Assembly (NCBI GenBank): GCA_026122225.1
Contig: JANEZZ010000807.1
Span: 1,116,001-1,180,000, forward strand
DNA length: 64,000 nt
Origin: Heloderma charlesbogerti
Taxonomy: Eukaryota > Chordata > Lepidosauria > Squamata > Helodermatidae
Direction of reading: 5' to 3'
The translations under genes were made by a program, and so were the position numbers. This document shows positions 34,347 through 45,800 of this stretch, in pieces (the stretch's first letter is position 1; every line of letters begins with the position of its first letter). The notes beneath the pieces were generated by a model, which worked only from the letters and a program-made list of their open reading frames with translations, had not been told where the DNA came from and searched no databases.

Positions 34347-35345
34347 GCTTAGCTGTAGAATTCATAGAATAGTAGGGTTGGAAGGGGCCTCTAAGACCGA
34401 GTCCAACCCCCTGCTCAATGCAGGAATCCAAGTCAGAGCATCCCTGACAGCTTTGTCTTGAATGCCTCCAGTATGGGAGAGCCCACCACCTCCCTAGGGA
34501 ATTGGTTCCATTGTGGTATTGCTCCAACAGAAAGGAAGTTTCTCCTGATGTTCAGCCGGAATCTGGCTTCCTGTAACTTGAGCCCATGATTCTGTGTCCT
34601 GCACTCTGGGATGATCAAGAAGAGATCCTGGCCTTCTTCTCTGTGACAACCTTTCGAGTACTTGAAGAGCGCTATCATATCTCCCCTCAATCTTCTCTTC
34701 TCAAGACTAAACATGCCCCGTTCTTTCTTTCTCTCCTCACAGGGCCTTGTTTCCAGTCCCCTGATCATCTTTGTTGCCCTCCTCTGAACCCTCTCCAGTT
34801 TGTCTGCATCCTTCTTAAAATGTGGTGCCCAGAACTGGACACAGTATTCCAGATGAGGCCTAACCAGTGCTGAGTAGAGGGGAACTAGTACTTCACATGA
34901 TTTGGAAGCTATATGTCTATGAATGCAGCCCAAAATAGCATTTGCCTTTTTTGCAGCCACATCCCATTGTTGGCTCATATTCAGCTTGCGAGCTACAACA
35001 ATTCCAAGATCCTTCTTGCTTGTCATGTTGTTGAGCCACGTTTCCCCCATCTTGTAACTGCATTTGGTTTCTTTTTCCTAGGTGCAGAACTTGGCATGTA
35101 CCCCTATTCAATTTCATTCTGTTTGTTCCTGCCAAGTGCTCCAGCCTATCAAGATCGTTTTGAATTTTGTTTCTGTCTTCCAGGGTATTAGCTCTCCTGC
35201 CCAATTTTGTGTCATCTGCAAATCAGCATTCCCTGCACCTCCTCCTCCAAGTCATTAATAAAAATGTTGAGCACTGGGCCTAGGACTGAGCCCTGCGGTA
35301 CCCCGCTCGTTACCTCTCCCCAGTTTGAGAAGGTCCCAATTATTT
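34347..35345 (-). mobile_element. CR1 LINE 3' part, antisense
   Basis: Minus strand reads a CR1 RT C-terminus: [57 protein letters not shown] and FFSVGAIPQWN-like LSVGAIPQWNQFPREVV. The 3' end has CR1's TCATAGAATAG type terminus and GGGTTGGAAGGGGCC. One frame break near 35050. Confidence 0.88.
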
Positions 35346-38061
35346 TGCTGCCACCCCCTTAAAATCCTGCCCTTAAAACATAGCAGCAAACTGTACACAC
35401 AGAATAGTATTGGAGGGCTGAGTAATGCGATGTCAGCCCACGATTGCATTGTGTGAACGAGATCGGTCTGCCCCTACTGCTCTCTGTTGCTCCTGCGGTG
35501 GTGAAGTGGCTGGCAGCCTCTGCCTGGGCCTGTCTTGTGATTGTGTTACAGTGAACTCATCCACATGCGCCCAGTGCTTTGAACGGAGGAAGTCAGACCC
35601 TTGCTCCATCTAGCCCAGTATTTTTTTTTAATATTCCAAATATAGCCAAACTCACACATACAAAATAAGTACATAAAGAAAACCCATAGGTATGTATATA
35701 CATCTACAATCAATACAATACAAAATCCAAATCCCTACAAAATGACTCCTGGTCCAAGGTCCTCCTAAAGGCTGAGGTATGCTGAATGTATGTTGGACTA
35801 TTTGTCGGGGCAAAACTCTCTTTGGTAATATTCTTTCTCGAAGGAGGCAAGAGCTGTGAGATCACCTTGCCCAATATTGCTGATACCAATGAGCAGCATG
35901 TCTCAAGTTTCTGGAGGGCCCCCGATTGCCCACCCTGGGCCTAGGCAGTGGCTTGAAAAGCTGTGCCTCATCTCTGACATTATTAGTTTGGGTCAATGGG
36001 GAAGCCTCAAGCCAGAGAGAGAGGCCCATTGTGCAGGAGGAGCCTGCAAAGCCCCACCAGGGAGTCGGGTTCAGTTCACCTTTTTATCCAGCTAAGAAGG
36101 CCTCTGTGTTTTTTGGCTAAAGATCCTCCAGTTTGGATTTTTCTAACCAGAGCTGTCACTGATGCAAACTGGGTGGGGAGAGATGCTGCTGGTGTCATCC
36201 GTATCGGTCTTTTCCATCTGCTGATGGACTTTGAAAGCCACTGTGATGAAAGGTTTTTTCTCCTAGCGTTTAGAGGTGTGCCAAGTTGCAGCGCTCCAAG
36301 TATTTCCTAAGACTGTCCAATCTGTGGGGGAGAGTTTGCATTTCACCAAGCACTTGTGTTGCTGCAGCTAAGCTGCACAGTTGTAGCAGGGTGGCCTGAA
36401 GAGATTTGCACCAGCCTGCCATGAGAAAAGGAGGGCAGCCATGGAGGGCTTCTCCATCTGTACTAACTGCAACTGTGCATTTCTGACTCTCCCACCCCAC
36501 CTTTCAGTCTGAAACATAATTTGACATTGGCTTGGCCCTATTAGCAATCTCCCCCATCCCATCCAAAGAACCCCAAAGAAATACATCTTCAGGGAAGGGA
36601 GAGGGGGAATGAATTGTGTGTAACAAATACTGGGGTCTGGTGAGGTCTAGAAAACTGACAGCAGGAATGAAAATATCAGTTTCTGGGGCAACCCCCCCCC
36701 CTTTGAAATAAGCTATGTACAAGTATTCCTAAATGCACGTAGCTTTGCCTAATTTTGCTTGGGAGTTGCATCCTCTGGAATAAAGCAACTGGGTAGGAGA
36801 AGGGTGAGGCTGGGCAGCCAAGGGGCCTAGTTGGTGGCATTTAGGGAGCTGCATGGGACCCCAGGGTCCGAGTCTTTTAGATCTGGGGCTACCTCTGCAC
36901 CTCCCTCCCTCCTGCTGTGCTCTGAAGCTTTTCATCGACCAATTGGAAGGACTGGAGAAACTTCCCATTTTAGATCCTCCAAATGCTAAGAGGTAGAGCA
37001 AGAAACCATTTCCACTGTTATCCTGCTGAAGCCTTTGTGGCAGGAGGACTAAGAAAACGGATTTTATCTGGACCTGTCAATGTTTAAACTGCAGAGTGAA
37101 ACTCCAGTCAAGCTGGGCTCTTCCTGGATCTCAGTGTCCCCCCTTCTCTCAACAGCAGCCCAGGAAGGTTCTTCTGCCTGGACAGCTCTTTTGGGGCTGC
37201 AGCCTGCTTAGAAGCTGCTTAGAAGCAGCCTGTCCACATTGGTAGCGCCAGGACATTCCTAGAGTGCCAGCTGCTTCTCCTGGCAGGCTCCAAAGAGCAA
37301 ATGGGACACAGAGCAGAGGGCTGCCGGCGGCATCAACTCCTTGAGCTGAAGCAGTGGCTGTGGGATCCATGGCTACTCACCTGCCCTTAGTGCTATTGCC
37401 CAGGGTTGGGGGGGCATGCTTTGGGGTTTCTAGGGTGCCGCTCTGGGTAGTGTGTTGGGTGTAGCTAGCCAGGCAGCCGCCCCACCCCACCCCTTCCTCC
37501 AGCACCATTGTGTGGTGGCTGCACCTGGAGAGGTGTCAAAGGCAGGCACTTGGTTATTGCTTTTAATGAGCCCGTTGCAAAGGGGTGTCTGGGCGCTTCA
37601 GGCAATGGCGCCTGGCTGAGAACCGAGCTCCAGCCTTTTGCTCCAGATGCATCAGGGGTCAATACCCTGACCCCTTGCTCTGCTGCTCAGACAAACAGAC
37701 CCTGTTTTGAACTGTGCTCTGCCTCTCAGTGTGCACTGGAGGAAGGGGGGAAGGTCCCGCTGAGCACAGCAGTCCCTACTGTGAATTATGGCGGGATTCT
37801 GGATCTCCTCCTCCCCCTAAGCTCTGGAGGAAAGATCCTGTGCGGGGCCGGGGGAGTGTTTAGGCGAGCTGGATGGTGAACCTTTGCAAACCTCATTCCC
37901 ACAAGCCTCCTTTGGACCCATTTCTGCAGGGAAGAATGGCTGCCCACTGCCCACCATCCCCACTTTGCTTGGGAAAACCAGAGGAAAAAGGGCTGGGGGG
38001 GACAGACAGGGATAAGGGATGGCTAATTTTTCTGCAGGACCACCTGCCCAAGCCTTGCACA
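35346..38061. other. Intergenic DNA, no gene recognised
   Basis: Unique-looking sequence with an AT-rich patch at 35615-35720. No conserved exon, RNA gene or clear repeat. Confidence 0.4.
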
Positions 38062-39522
38062 GAATCATAGAATAGTAGGGTTGGAAGGGGACCATTGAGT
38101 CCAATAAGGCCATCAAATCCAAACCCCTGCTCAGCGCAGGAATCCCAAGTCAGAGCATCCCTGACAGATGGCTGTCCAGCCTTGTCTTGAATGCCTCCAG
38201 TGTGGGAGAGCCCACTGCCTCCCTAGGGATTGGGTTCCATTGTTGTATTGCTCTAGCAGTCAGGAAGTTTCTCCTGCTGTTCAGCTGGAATCTGGCTTTC
38301 TGTCACTTGAGCCCATTATTCCGTGTCCTTCACTCTGGGATGATCGAGAAGAGATGCTGGCCTTCCTCTCCGGGACAACCTTTCAAGAACTTGAAGAGCG
38401 CTATCCTATCTCCCCTCAGTCTTCTCAAGGCTAAACATGCCCAGTTCTCTCAGTTTTTCCTCATATGACCTTGTTTCCAGTCCCCTGATCATGTTTGTTG
38501 CCCTTCTCTGAACCCTCTCCTGCTTGTCTGCATCCTTCTTAGTGCAGTGCCCAGAACTGGACACAGTACTCCAGATGAGGCCTAACCAGTGCTGAGTAGA
38601 GGGGAACTAGTCCTTCCTGAGATTTGGAAGCTAGGCTTCTATTAATGCACCCCAAAAGAGCATTGGCCTTTTTTGCAGCCACATCACATTGCTGGCTCAT
38701 ATTCAGCTTGTGATCGACAACAATTCCAAGGTCCTTCTCACTTGTAGTGTTGTTGGGCCACGTATCCCCCATGTTGTGACTGTGCATTTGGTTTCTTTTT
38801 CCTAGGTGCAGAACTTGATCACATCACTCCAGTGCTGAAGGAGTTGCACTGGTCACCAGTTGTTTTCCGGGCCAAATTCAAGGTGTTGGTTTTGACCTTT
38901 AAAACCCTATATGGCTCCGGCCCAGCCTATCTTAAGGAGCGCCTCCAGCAGCGCCAGACAGGCCGCTTAACAAGATCAGCCTCGGATGGCCGCCTCTCTG
39001 TCCCATCAGCCAGGACAGCTAGACTGGTGGGGATGAGGGAGAGGGCCTTTTCTTTGGTGGCCCCCACTCTATGGAACTCCCTCCCTAGGGAACTCCGCCA
39101 TGCCCCCTCTTTAATGAGCTTCCACCGTGCATTAAAAATGTGGTTGTTCAGGCAGGCATTTGGGATGGGTTAAGGTATTTTAGAAAATGTTTTTATTGTA
39201 GAATTTTGTTTTAAACTGTTTTATTATATGCTTTATACATCGCCCAGAGTGGCTGGGTGACCAGCCAGATGGGTGATTAATAAATATAATAAATAAAATA
39301 AAAATATTCTATTTCATTCTGTTTTCTGCCCAGCGCTCCAACCTATCCAGATCACTTTGAATTCTGTTCCTCTCTTCCGGGGTATGAGCTATCCCGCCCA
39401 GTTTTGTGTCATCTGCAAATCTGATCAGCTTCCCCTGCACCTCCTCCTCCAAGTCATTAATACAGATGTTGAAGAGCTGGCCCGGGACTGAGCCCTGCGG
39501 TACCCCGCTCGTTCCCTCTCCC
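38062..39522 (-). mobile_element. CR1 LINE, antisense, split by an L2 fragment
   Basis: Two CR1 blocks (38062-38817 and 39302-39522) align with consecutive parts of the 34347-35345 copy. Between them lies a plus-strand L2 3' fragment. The CR1 parts carry the same RT C-terminus and several stops. Confidence 0.82.
38818..39301 (+). mobile_element. L2 LINE 3' fragment nested in CR1
   Basis: Reads ITPVLKELHWSPVVFRAKFK, FKTLYGSGPAYLKERL and RAFSLVAPTLWNSLPRELR, then an L2 3' end (ATCGCCCAGAGTGGCTGGGT) and an AATAAATA-type tail. It interrupts the antisense CR1 and is therefore younger. Confidence 0.82.
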
Positions 39523-39529
39523 TATCTTA

Positions 39530-40110
39530 GGCGAGCTGATGCGAAAGGGCCAGCCCAGACCCGCAGAGGCCCCTGCTGGTCATGAGGACTGCCCCGCATC
39601 GTGCCCCCAGCTGGGCTCGGGGCTTTGCCCCGTCCCCGCCGCCCAGGAGGGCTGCCTTGGCCGCTGCATGGCGCGGCTGCTGTGCGCTTCCTGCTCCCAG
39701 GGCCGGGCCCTCCCTGCTTGTCAACAGAACTCTGGTCTCCGCGGCAACACGGCTCGCCGCACAGCTGCCTGCAGGCACTGAGGTAAATGCGGCTCCCCGG
39801 TGGGGAAGTGGGAGGCTGAGGGGCTCCTGCCCCAGGGTAGGGCCCGGCCCGGCCCGGCCCGGCTGGGATTGCCAACTGGCTCTCTGAGGCTCTGCTCCTG
39901 GGCCCTTACCAGCAGCATAAGCAGCGGGCCGTGGCAGTGAGCGATCTCCAGGCCATGGGGCGTGGCTTCTGCAGGCCAGGCTGCGCTTCTAGGCCCGACT
40001 GGTGGCCCCCGGACCCTTTGCAGCGGGGGTGGGGGACAGGAGCGGGGGCAGGCCTACTCGTTCGGAGGGCTGGCGTGGTGCAGCGGTGAGGAGTGTGAGC
40101 CGCCAGGGGC
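39530..40110 (+). promoter_or_regulatory. CpG-rich patch with an X-box-like site, candidate WDR97 promoter
   Basis: GC- and CpG-rich. GTCTCCGCGGCAAC at 39735-39748 resembles the 14-base RFX X-box (one good half GGCAAC, one imperfect half). A donor-like GAG/GTAAAT follows at 39783. It is the only CpG-rich patch upstream of the WDR97 exons on the plus strand. A GGCCC tandem run lies at 39840-39862. Confidence 0.4.
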
Positions 40111-40215
40111 ATTTAGCGCTCTCCTCTGCCAAGCAAGCCCCCGCCTCTCTGCATGAGGATGATAACACTGGCCTACTTTACAGGGTTGTTGTAAGGCTTT
40201 TACTGAGACCAGTGT
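40060..40215 (+). repeat. Old tRNA-derived SINE fragment
   Basis: GCGTGGTGCAGCGGTGAGGA at the head and TTTACAGGGTTGTTGTAAGG at the tail resemble the SINE at 50262, with a diverged middle. Confidence 0.4.
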
Positions 40216-42661
40216 GGTTTTTCTCCCTAGGAGACGGCCAAGTAATATTGTTTGAGGCCGTCTGATTGGGCTGTTGGCCCCTTTCTTGGCTTTTCCAGGC
40301 AGCTCCTGTGCTTCTTTTGGGGAGCAGCTGCAAGAGAACCTCCTCTGACCAGGCCAGAGAGAAGACAGAGCTTCTCACTCAAGTCTGGCGTCTTTAGGCC
40401 CAGGTTCTTTGGGGTGGCAGAAGCAGCCATGGTTTTATTTATTTATGTACTTGTTTATTTAATCAAGCAATCAATCTAAGAGAGCTATAAGCCGCCTTTC
40501 AGAATCCAGTATTTTCTCAAGGTGGTGTTAAAATAAGAAAAAATAAATAAGATCTAAAAACTGTACCGCTAAGAACAACATCAGTAAAACTGGTGTAACC
40601 CTAAACTCTTGTAATTAAAAGCAGTCTGAATTGGCTTTCATTCTGAGGGTTTACGTGTATTGTCATTTTGAGCAACCTGTGATGCAACTTAACAGAATGA
40701 ACGGTTAACTGAATTGATTTTATGTTGCTTTCATCAGCTGTTTTTAATTTTGTTTTATTTATTTTATAATGCTAATTATCAATTTTGTGTAAACCATCCT
40801 GCAAAAAACCCAAGTTGAGTGGGGTTTCAATTTATAAGTAAAGTAATATAGATTAAATCTTTATTTCTAAATTATGTAGCTGCCTTTTTACTAATCCCAT
40901 AGAAATGTGTCATCTGTCGTGGAAAGCATGCATTTAAAAGGTGCATGAGAATTGTAAGTTAGTGAAGAAAAATCATGTTCTTGCTCAGAGCCTATGACGA
41001 TTTTCCACTCTTGCACCCCCTTCCCTCCCTGGGCAAAGCTGTCAAGGGTGCTGGACGTTTTGCATACAAAGAGGGACAAGTTTATTTTTTATTTTTAAAA
41101 AGGCCCCGATCAGGCACCCTTGGCAGCTGGTGCAAGCGTGAAGAGCTGGCTCAGGCTCTGAGTGCTGGAGGCTTCTTCGCTCAAGCCTCTTCCGCAACTG
41201 CCAGAGTCCCTCTGCATGGTTTCCAGAGGGACTTGAAGCCCCCTCTTGCTGGTGGGCAGAGGAGGAAAACCCAACAAAATCCTGACTCTGGAAAGGCTCT
41301 TGAACCGAGCACAGGAGCAGGAACTGTGGCGTGGGAGCCAAAAGTAGGCTCACTGCAACTAGTAAGGCATCATCCTGGCCCCATGCTTGTGGGTGACGAT
41401 TAGCTGTTGGGACAGAGTGCCTTACAGAGCAGGTTGCACAGCAAACCAACTCTGGAAGGTGTGGAGCTGGCTGCATTTGAGCAGCAAGTCAGCTTGCCTG
41501 GCCTCCAATTCCCCAGGCGCCCATAACATAGCAAGGATCCCTCCTAACCCTGACAGGGCTACCGCAGGCCACCAGCTTCTACTGCCTCTCCTGAGCCAAA
41601 GGCCCCTGAGCTCATAGCATCCCACCTGGGACGGCAGCTGAGCAAGAGCCGCGGACATGAAGAAAACCTGCACATGACTGTATTGATGTATTTAATGCAT
41701 GTCTTTGGTCCTTGTGAGGCAGCTTACAATATAAAACATATAATTCTATATGGATAACAAATTTATAAAATCATAAATTAATTTTTAAACCAGTTTCAGA
41801 TAAACCAGTAGCAAAAGCAGCATGTATAATAAAAACTGAAAAGCTAAAGAAGAACAAACCAGTTTTTCAAACCTCTTAAAAACAGCAACAGATGGGTCTA
41901 GCTGTATACTTCTTGAGAGCAAGTTCCACAGAGCAGGGGACACCACAGAGAAGGCCCTAACTCCAGTGGTCTTTCCGCACATGGTCTTTGCTAACAAGGC
42001 TGCTGCTTTCCCAGCAGTGCTTAATTTCAAAACAGAGTGTGTGTGCGTGTTCACATGCTGCAGCTCACACATGTCTGGGTGTGGCATCTTCTGGCTTGGA
42101 AACCCTGCCTTCTCCACATGCCTGGGTATGCTGGAGCTGGTAGTAGTTGCTTAAGGATGACACAAAGGCACTCTGCACTGGCCTTGTACAGAAGTGCGGT
42201 CTTTGTTACAACTTTTCAGATTTTAGAGCTGAACCTGGGCCTTGAAAACAGGTCTTAAGCCTCACTTTTGTCTGCTCTGAGAGGACGGATTCCCTGCCCT
42301 CTGGTGTCCTGTTGGCAGATGAGCCACCCTGTTCTCTTCTGATGCGTGGAAGGGAGACCAAGAGACCCGTCTGTCTTGAGGAGAAAGGCAGCACTGACAC
42401 GCGTTGTGGAGATGCAGGACAGCACCTGTGAGTAGGTTGTCCTTGGGGCTCCACCTGGGGACCCTGAGCTGCCTCCTTCTTTGCAGGGGCATTCTGCTGA
42501 ATGAGGCCAGGAAAGATCTCTGAGGGGTGGTGCTCTCATTGGCACATGTATGGATGCACAGAGACATTGGAGCATCTCCTGCAAAGAGGGGCAACGAGAC
42601 AAGTGGGGGGGATAATTTGGCGGCTTGTCCCGTCCTCATCTTCCGCTCTTTCCTCCAATAG
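40216..42661. other. Upstream of the WDR97 exons; LINE remnants
   Basis: Contains an AT-rich probable LINE tail at 40430-40560 and an antisense L2 3' end at 41690-41990. The start-codon exon of WDR97 may lie here but I could not place it. Confidence 0.35.
41690..41990 (-). mobile_element. L2 LINE 3' end, antisense
   Basis: Minus strand reads GVRAFSVVSPALWNLLSRSI and VAVFKRFEKL, an L2 C-terminus, followed by an AT-rich 3' end. Confidence 0.55.
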
Positions 42662-42840
42662 CAACTCAGATTGGGCGAAGAAAGAGACTGCACCTGCAGT
42701 CACAGCTGGGTGAAAAGAAGAAAAAGGAAGAGGAGGAGGAAGACGGGGTGCGGGAGGAGGCACCGCCCAGCACACGGCAGGCCACGGGGCGCCGGCACTG
42801 GCGCACACTCCAGAAAGGCTTCCGGCATGCTGTGGAAAAG
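42662..42840 (+). CDS. WDR97: Tentative upstream WDR97 exon (basic/acidic segment)
   Basis: Acceptor CTCCAATAG and donor GTACCT (phase 0) bound 59 codons: a Lys/Arg- and Glu-rich stretch, then [18 protein letters not shown]. It joins in phase to the exon at 47530, whose first residues ([18 protein letters not shown]) continue naturally. No in-frame ATG, so an earlier exon would be needed. Confidence 0.5.
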
Positions 42841-45800
42841 GTACCTGGGAACCCCTGGCATGTGGCAGCTGCTTTCAAAGGGAGGTGCGGTGTGTAGCAG
42901 CCCCAGGGGTTGGGCAAAGCGCCACTTGGCACCGCTCAGGACATGGCACCCTGCACACCCTCCAGCCATGCTGTTATTGCTTCAGATGCCCAAGAGGTGT
43001 TCCCTGGCATCGCAAACAGGATTTTCCATGCCCAAACTCTGGTTCACATTAAGCCCCCTGTGGAAGGGAGCAGCCAGTGGTTTGCATGGCTTCTTCACTA
43101 GGACCTTCCTCCTCTTCCCTGTCCCCTGCAGTCTGCTCTATTTAGGCTTCCCAGTACCTTCTGGCAGTAAGAACCACCAGAGACAAGACTCAAAACAAGA
43201 AGATGATGGGGGAAACCTGGGGGTCTAGCAGGGGGTGGGGTTGTTACACTCCTCCACCTGGCCCTCTTAATTGGCTCCCTTAAAAAACAACCTCCTCGAA
43301 GCACCAGTAGTCAGAAGCTTCTTCATCCCCACAGACCACAACATGCTTTATCTGGGAGTGCCTCAATTTATAGAAGTTAAAAACCAAATGGGATCCGATT
43401 GCCTGCAGACTGGGAAAACAAAGCATTTGATTGTGGGTAGGAAAATAACATGAAAACTCAGAGGAAAATCCATGTAGTAGTACAGCAGAAAATACATTTT
43501 TTACTAGCAAAGCTGAAATCAATTGGCACACAAACAAAGACAGTTCTTTAAAAAATCTGACTAAAAGAACATTCATTGCCCCAGGATGGTAAAAGACCAA
43601 AGTCCAACCACATTTACATAGATATAGCAGTGGAAGTCTGTTTTCCAAAACATACGCCCTGTAAGAGGCAGCTGTTGGGCTGGCACTGTCCTCCACAGCA
43701 CATACTGCTTGGAATAAAGGAGATGGCGGCTGCACCCATGAACCTGAATCTCTGAGCCCCCACCCTTGAATACAGAAAAACTCTCATGGGGTTGATAGTC
43801 CAAATGATGTGGGCACAAATCCACATTTTCTGAAACTCCTTTAACTCCAACTTTTTTACGGAAAGTGGCTCCCTGGTGGTTTTACCACAGTGTGCCATGC
43901 CCCCCCACACACACATTAAATCCTGGGTGTGCCTCTGAGACTTGGCATGGACATGATCAAGGGGGTGGGATGCCCCATTCCGTCTTGTTTCCCTAATGGA
44001 AGTAGTTTTTCCCATTGAGAAAATCCTCAGGAGCACAGCAACAACCCCTGACATTACTGCAGTAGTGAGGACACTCATTCACCTTAGCTAGCCTGCTTTT
44101 ACACTTTAATTTATCCCCCGTTCTATGCATATTTACTCATAAGTAAGAAATAAATCTCACTCCCATGCAGTGAAAGGGTTAAAGGCTAACTTTAGTAACT
44201 TGACCTAAAGCGATCTTTCACTATTGTGATGTTATGCTTCTCTGATGTTCTGTAGTTTCTCTGATGTAAAGTCATAGCATCATAGAATGGTAGGGTTGGA
44301 AGGGAACTATACGACCATCGAGTCCAAACCTCCACCTCCATGCAGGAATCCAAGTCAAAGCATCCCTGACAGATGGCTGTCCAGCCTCGTCTTGAATGCC
44401 TCCAGTGTGGGAGAGCCCATTACCTCCCTAGCGAATTGGTTCCATTGTTGTATTGCTCTAGCAGTCAGGAAGTTGTTCCTGATGTTCAGCTGGAACCTGG
44501 CTTCCTGTAACTTGTGCCCATGATTCCGTGTCCTGCACTCTGGGATAAAGCACTTACAGGTAGAACTTCCTACCTCCTGTTGTCCAGGTCCTGGCATCCA
44601 CAGATGCATTTGCAACAGTGTTGCATTCGTTTTCACCCTCCCTTCTTCCGCTGGAGTGGCAACAGTGCATAGCTCCTGGTCCCAATATGGTCTGTGGCTA
44701 GCCAGGGCTCTTAAAAACTGGGAGCGTCTCCCAGCCTTTTTCCTGAGCAGTGTTCTTAAATTGAGGCTAAGAAGGTACTTTACTGGGCCATCCTCTTGAG
44801 GCAAGTCTTCACTGATGTGCAGGCTTCATAGTCAATGGTGTAGTGGTAAATCTTGAAGTGCAGAGCTTATCATGACAGTGTGTGTACATGTCCCCCCCAG
44901 CAGTAGATAGCATTTCCAGTAGATAGATTTCCAGGTTGTTAGGATCAACATAACTGCAATCCTGTGCATAGTTACCTTGGAGTAAGCTCATCAGTGCTTA
45001 CTTTAACCAAAGACCTTCAGCCAGCTGAAATGCAACCTTAATTTTTAATTAGAAATGCAAAACATCTTGCAAAGAAGTGCTACCATTTAAACTGCTGGTG
45101 TGAACCCCATCAAAGAAAGAAAGTATTAAGCCTCTGCTTGATCATTTTTCTCATTTTCTGATGTCCTCAAACGACCCGATGCCCTGCAGGTGTCTTGGAC
45201 TACAGCTCCCATCAGCCCCAGCCAGCATGGGCAATGGCCAGGGATTATGAGAGCTGTGGTTCAAAATGTCCGGAGTGCACCAGGTTTGCCTACCCTGCTG
45301 GTCTGTCACAAACAATAGTAAAGCTTGATGCCTCATTACCATTTCATGCACTTGCCAGAGTGAGGCAGGCCTGTCAGATACCTTGGCAGATGTCCCACTC
45401 CTGTGCTGTGGAAAGTCCTGGAATTGTGCTCCTTGCATTCCCTCTCCATGACACCTCTATTCACAGATCCCCTATCCAGCAGAATGAGAAGACCATGAAA
45501 CGCAGCTCCAGTCCGAGCTTGCCTGCAGGATATCAGGGGGCGTTCTGTGGGAAGACTGCTTGGCTCTGGAGGGTAAACCAGGTTGCAGCTCTGCTTACAG
45601 TAACCCAAGAAATGGAGGTGCAGAATGTTGACAGAAGCTTGTTTACAGGCATCGCGCTCCAAAAGTGGTGTCCTGGTTCAACAGACTGATCGAGGTCCCT
45701 CAATGGGCAGTTCAGATGAGTTTGTGATGAGGGGGAAAGTAAAATATATGCAAAGAGGGCTAGATTTCATGGCACTAGCCAGTTCTGTTAACTGAAATTT

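Noticed and set aside
34433..35050. 205-codon minus-strand frame as a host gene
   Set aside because: It is the RT C-terminus of a CR1 LINE.
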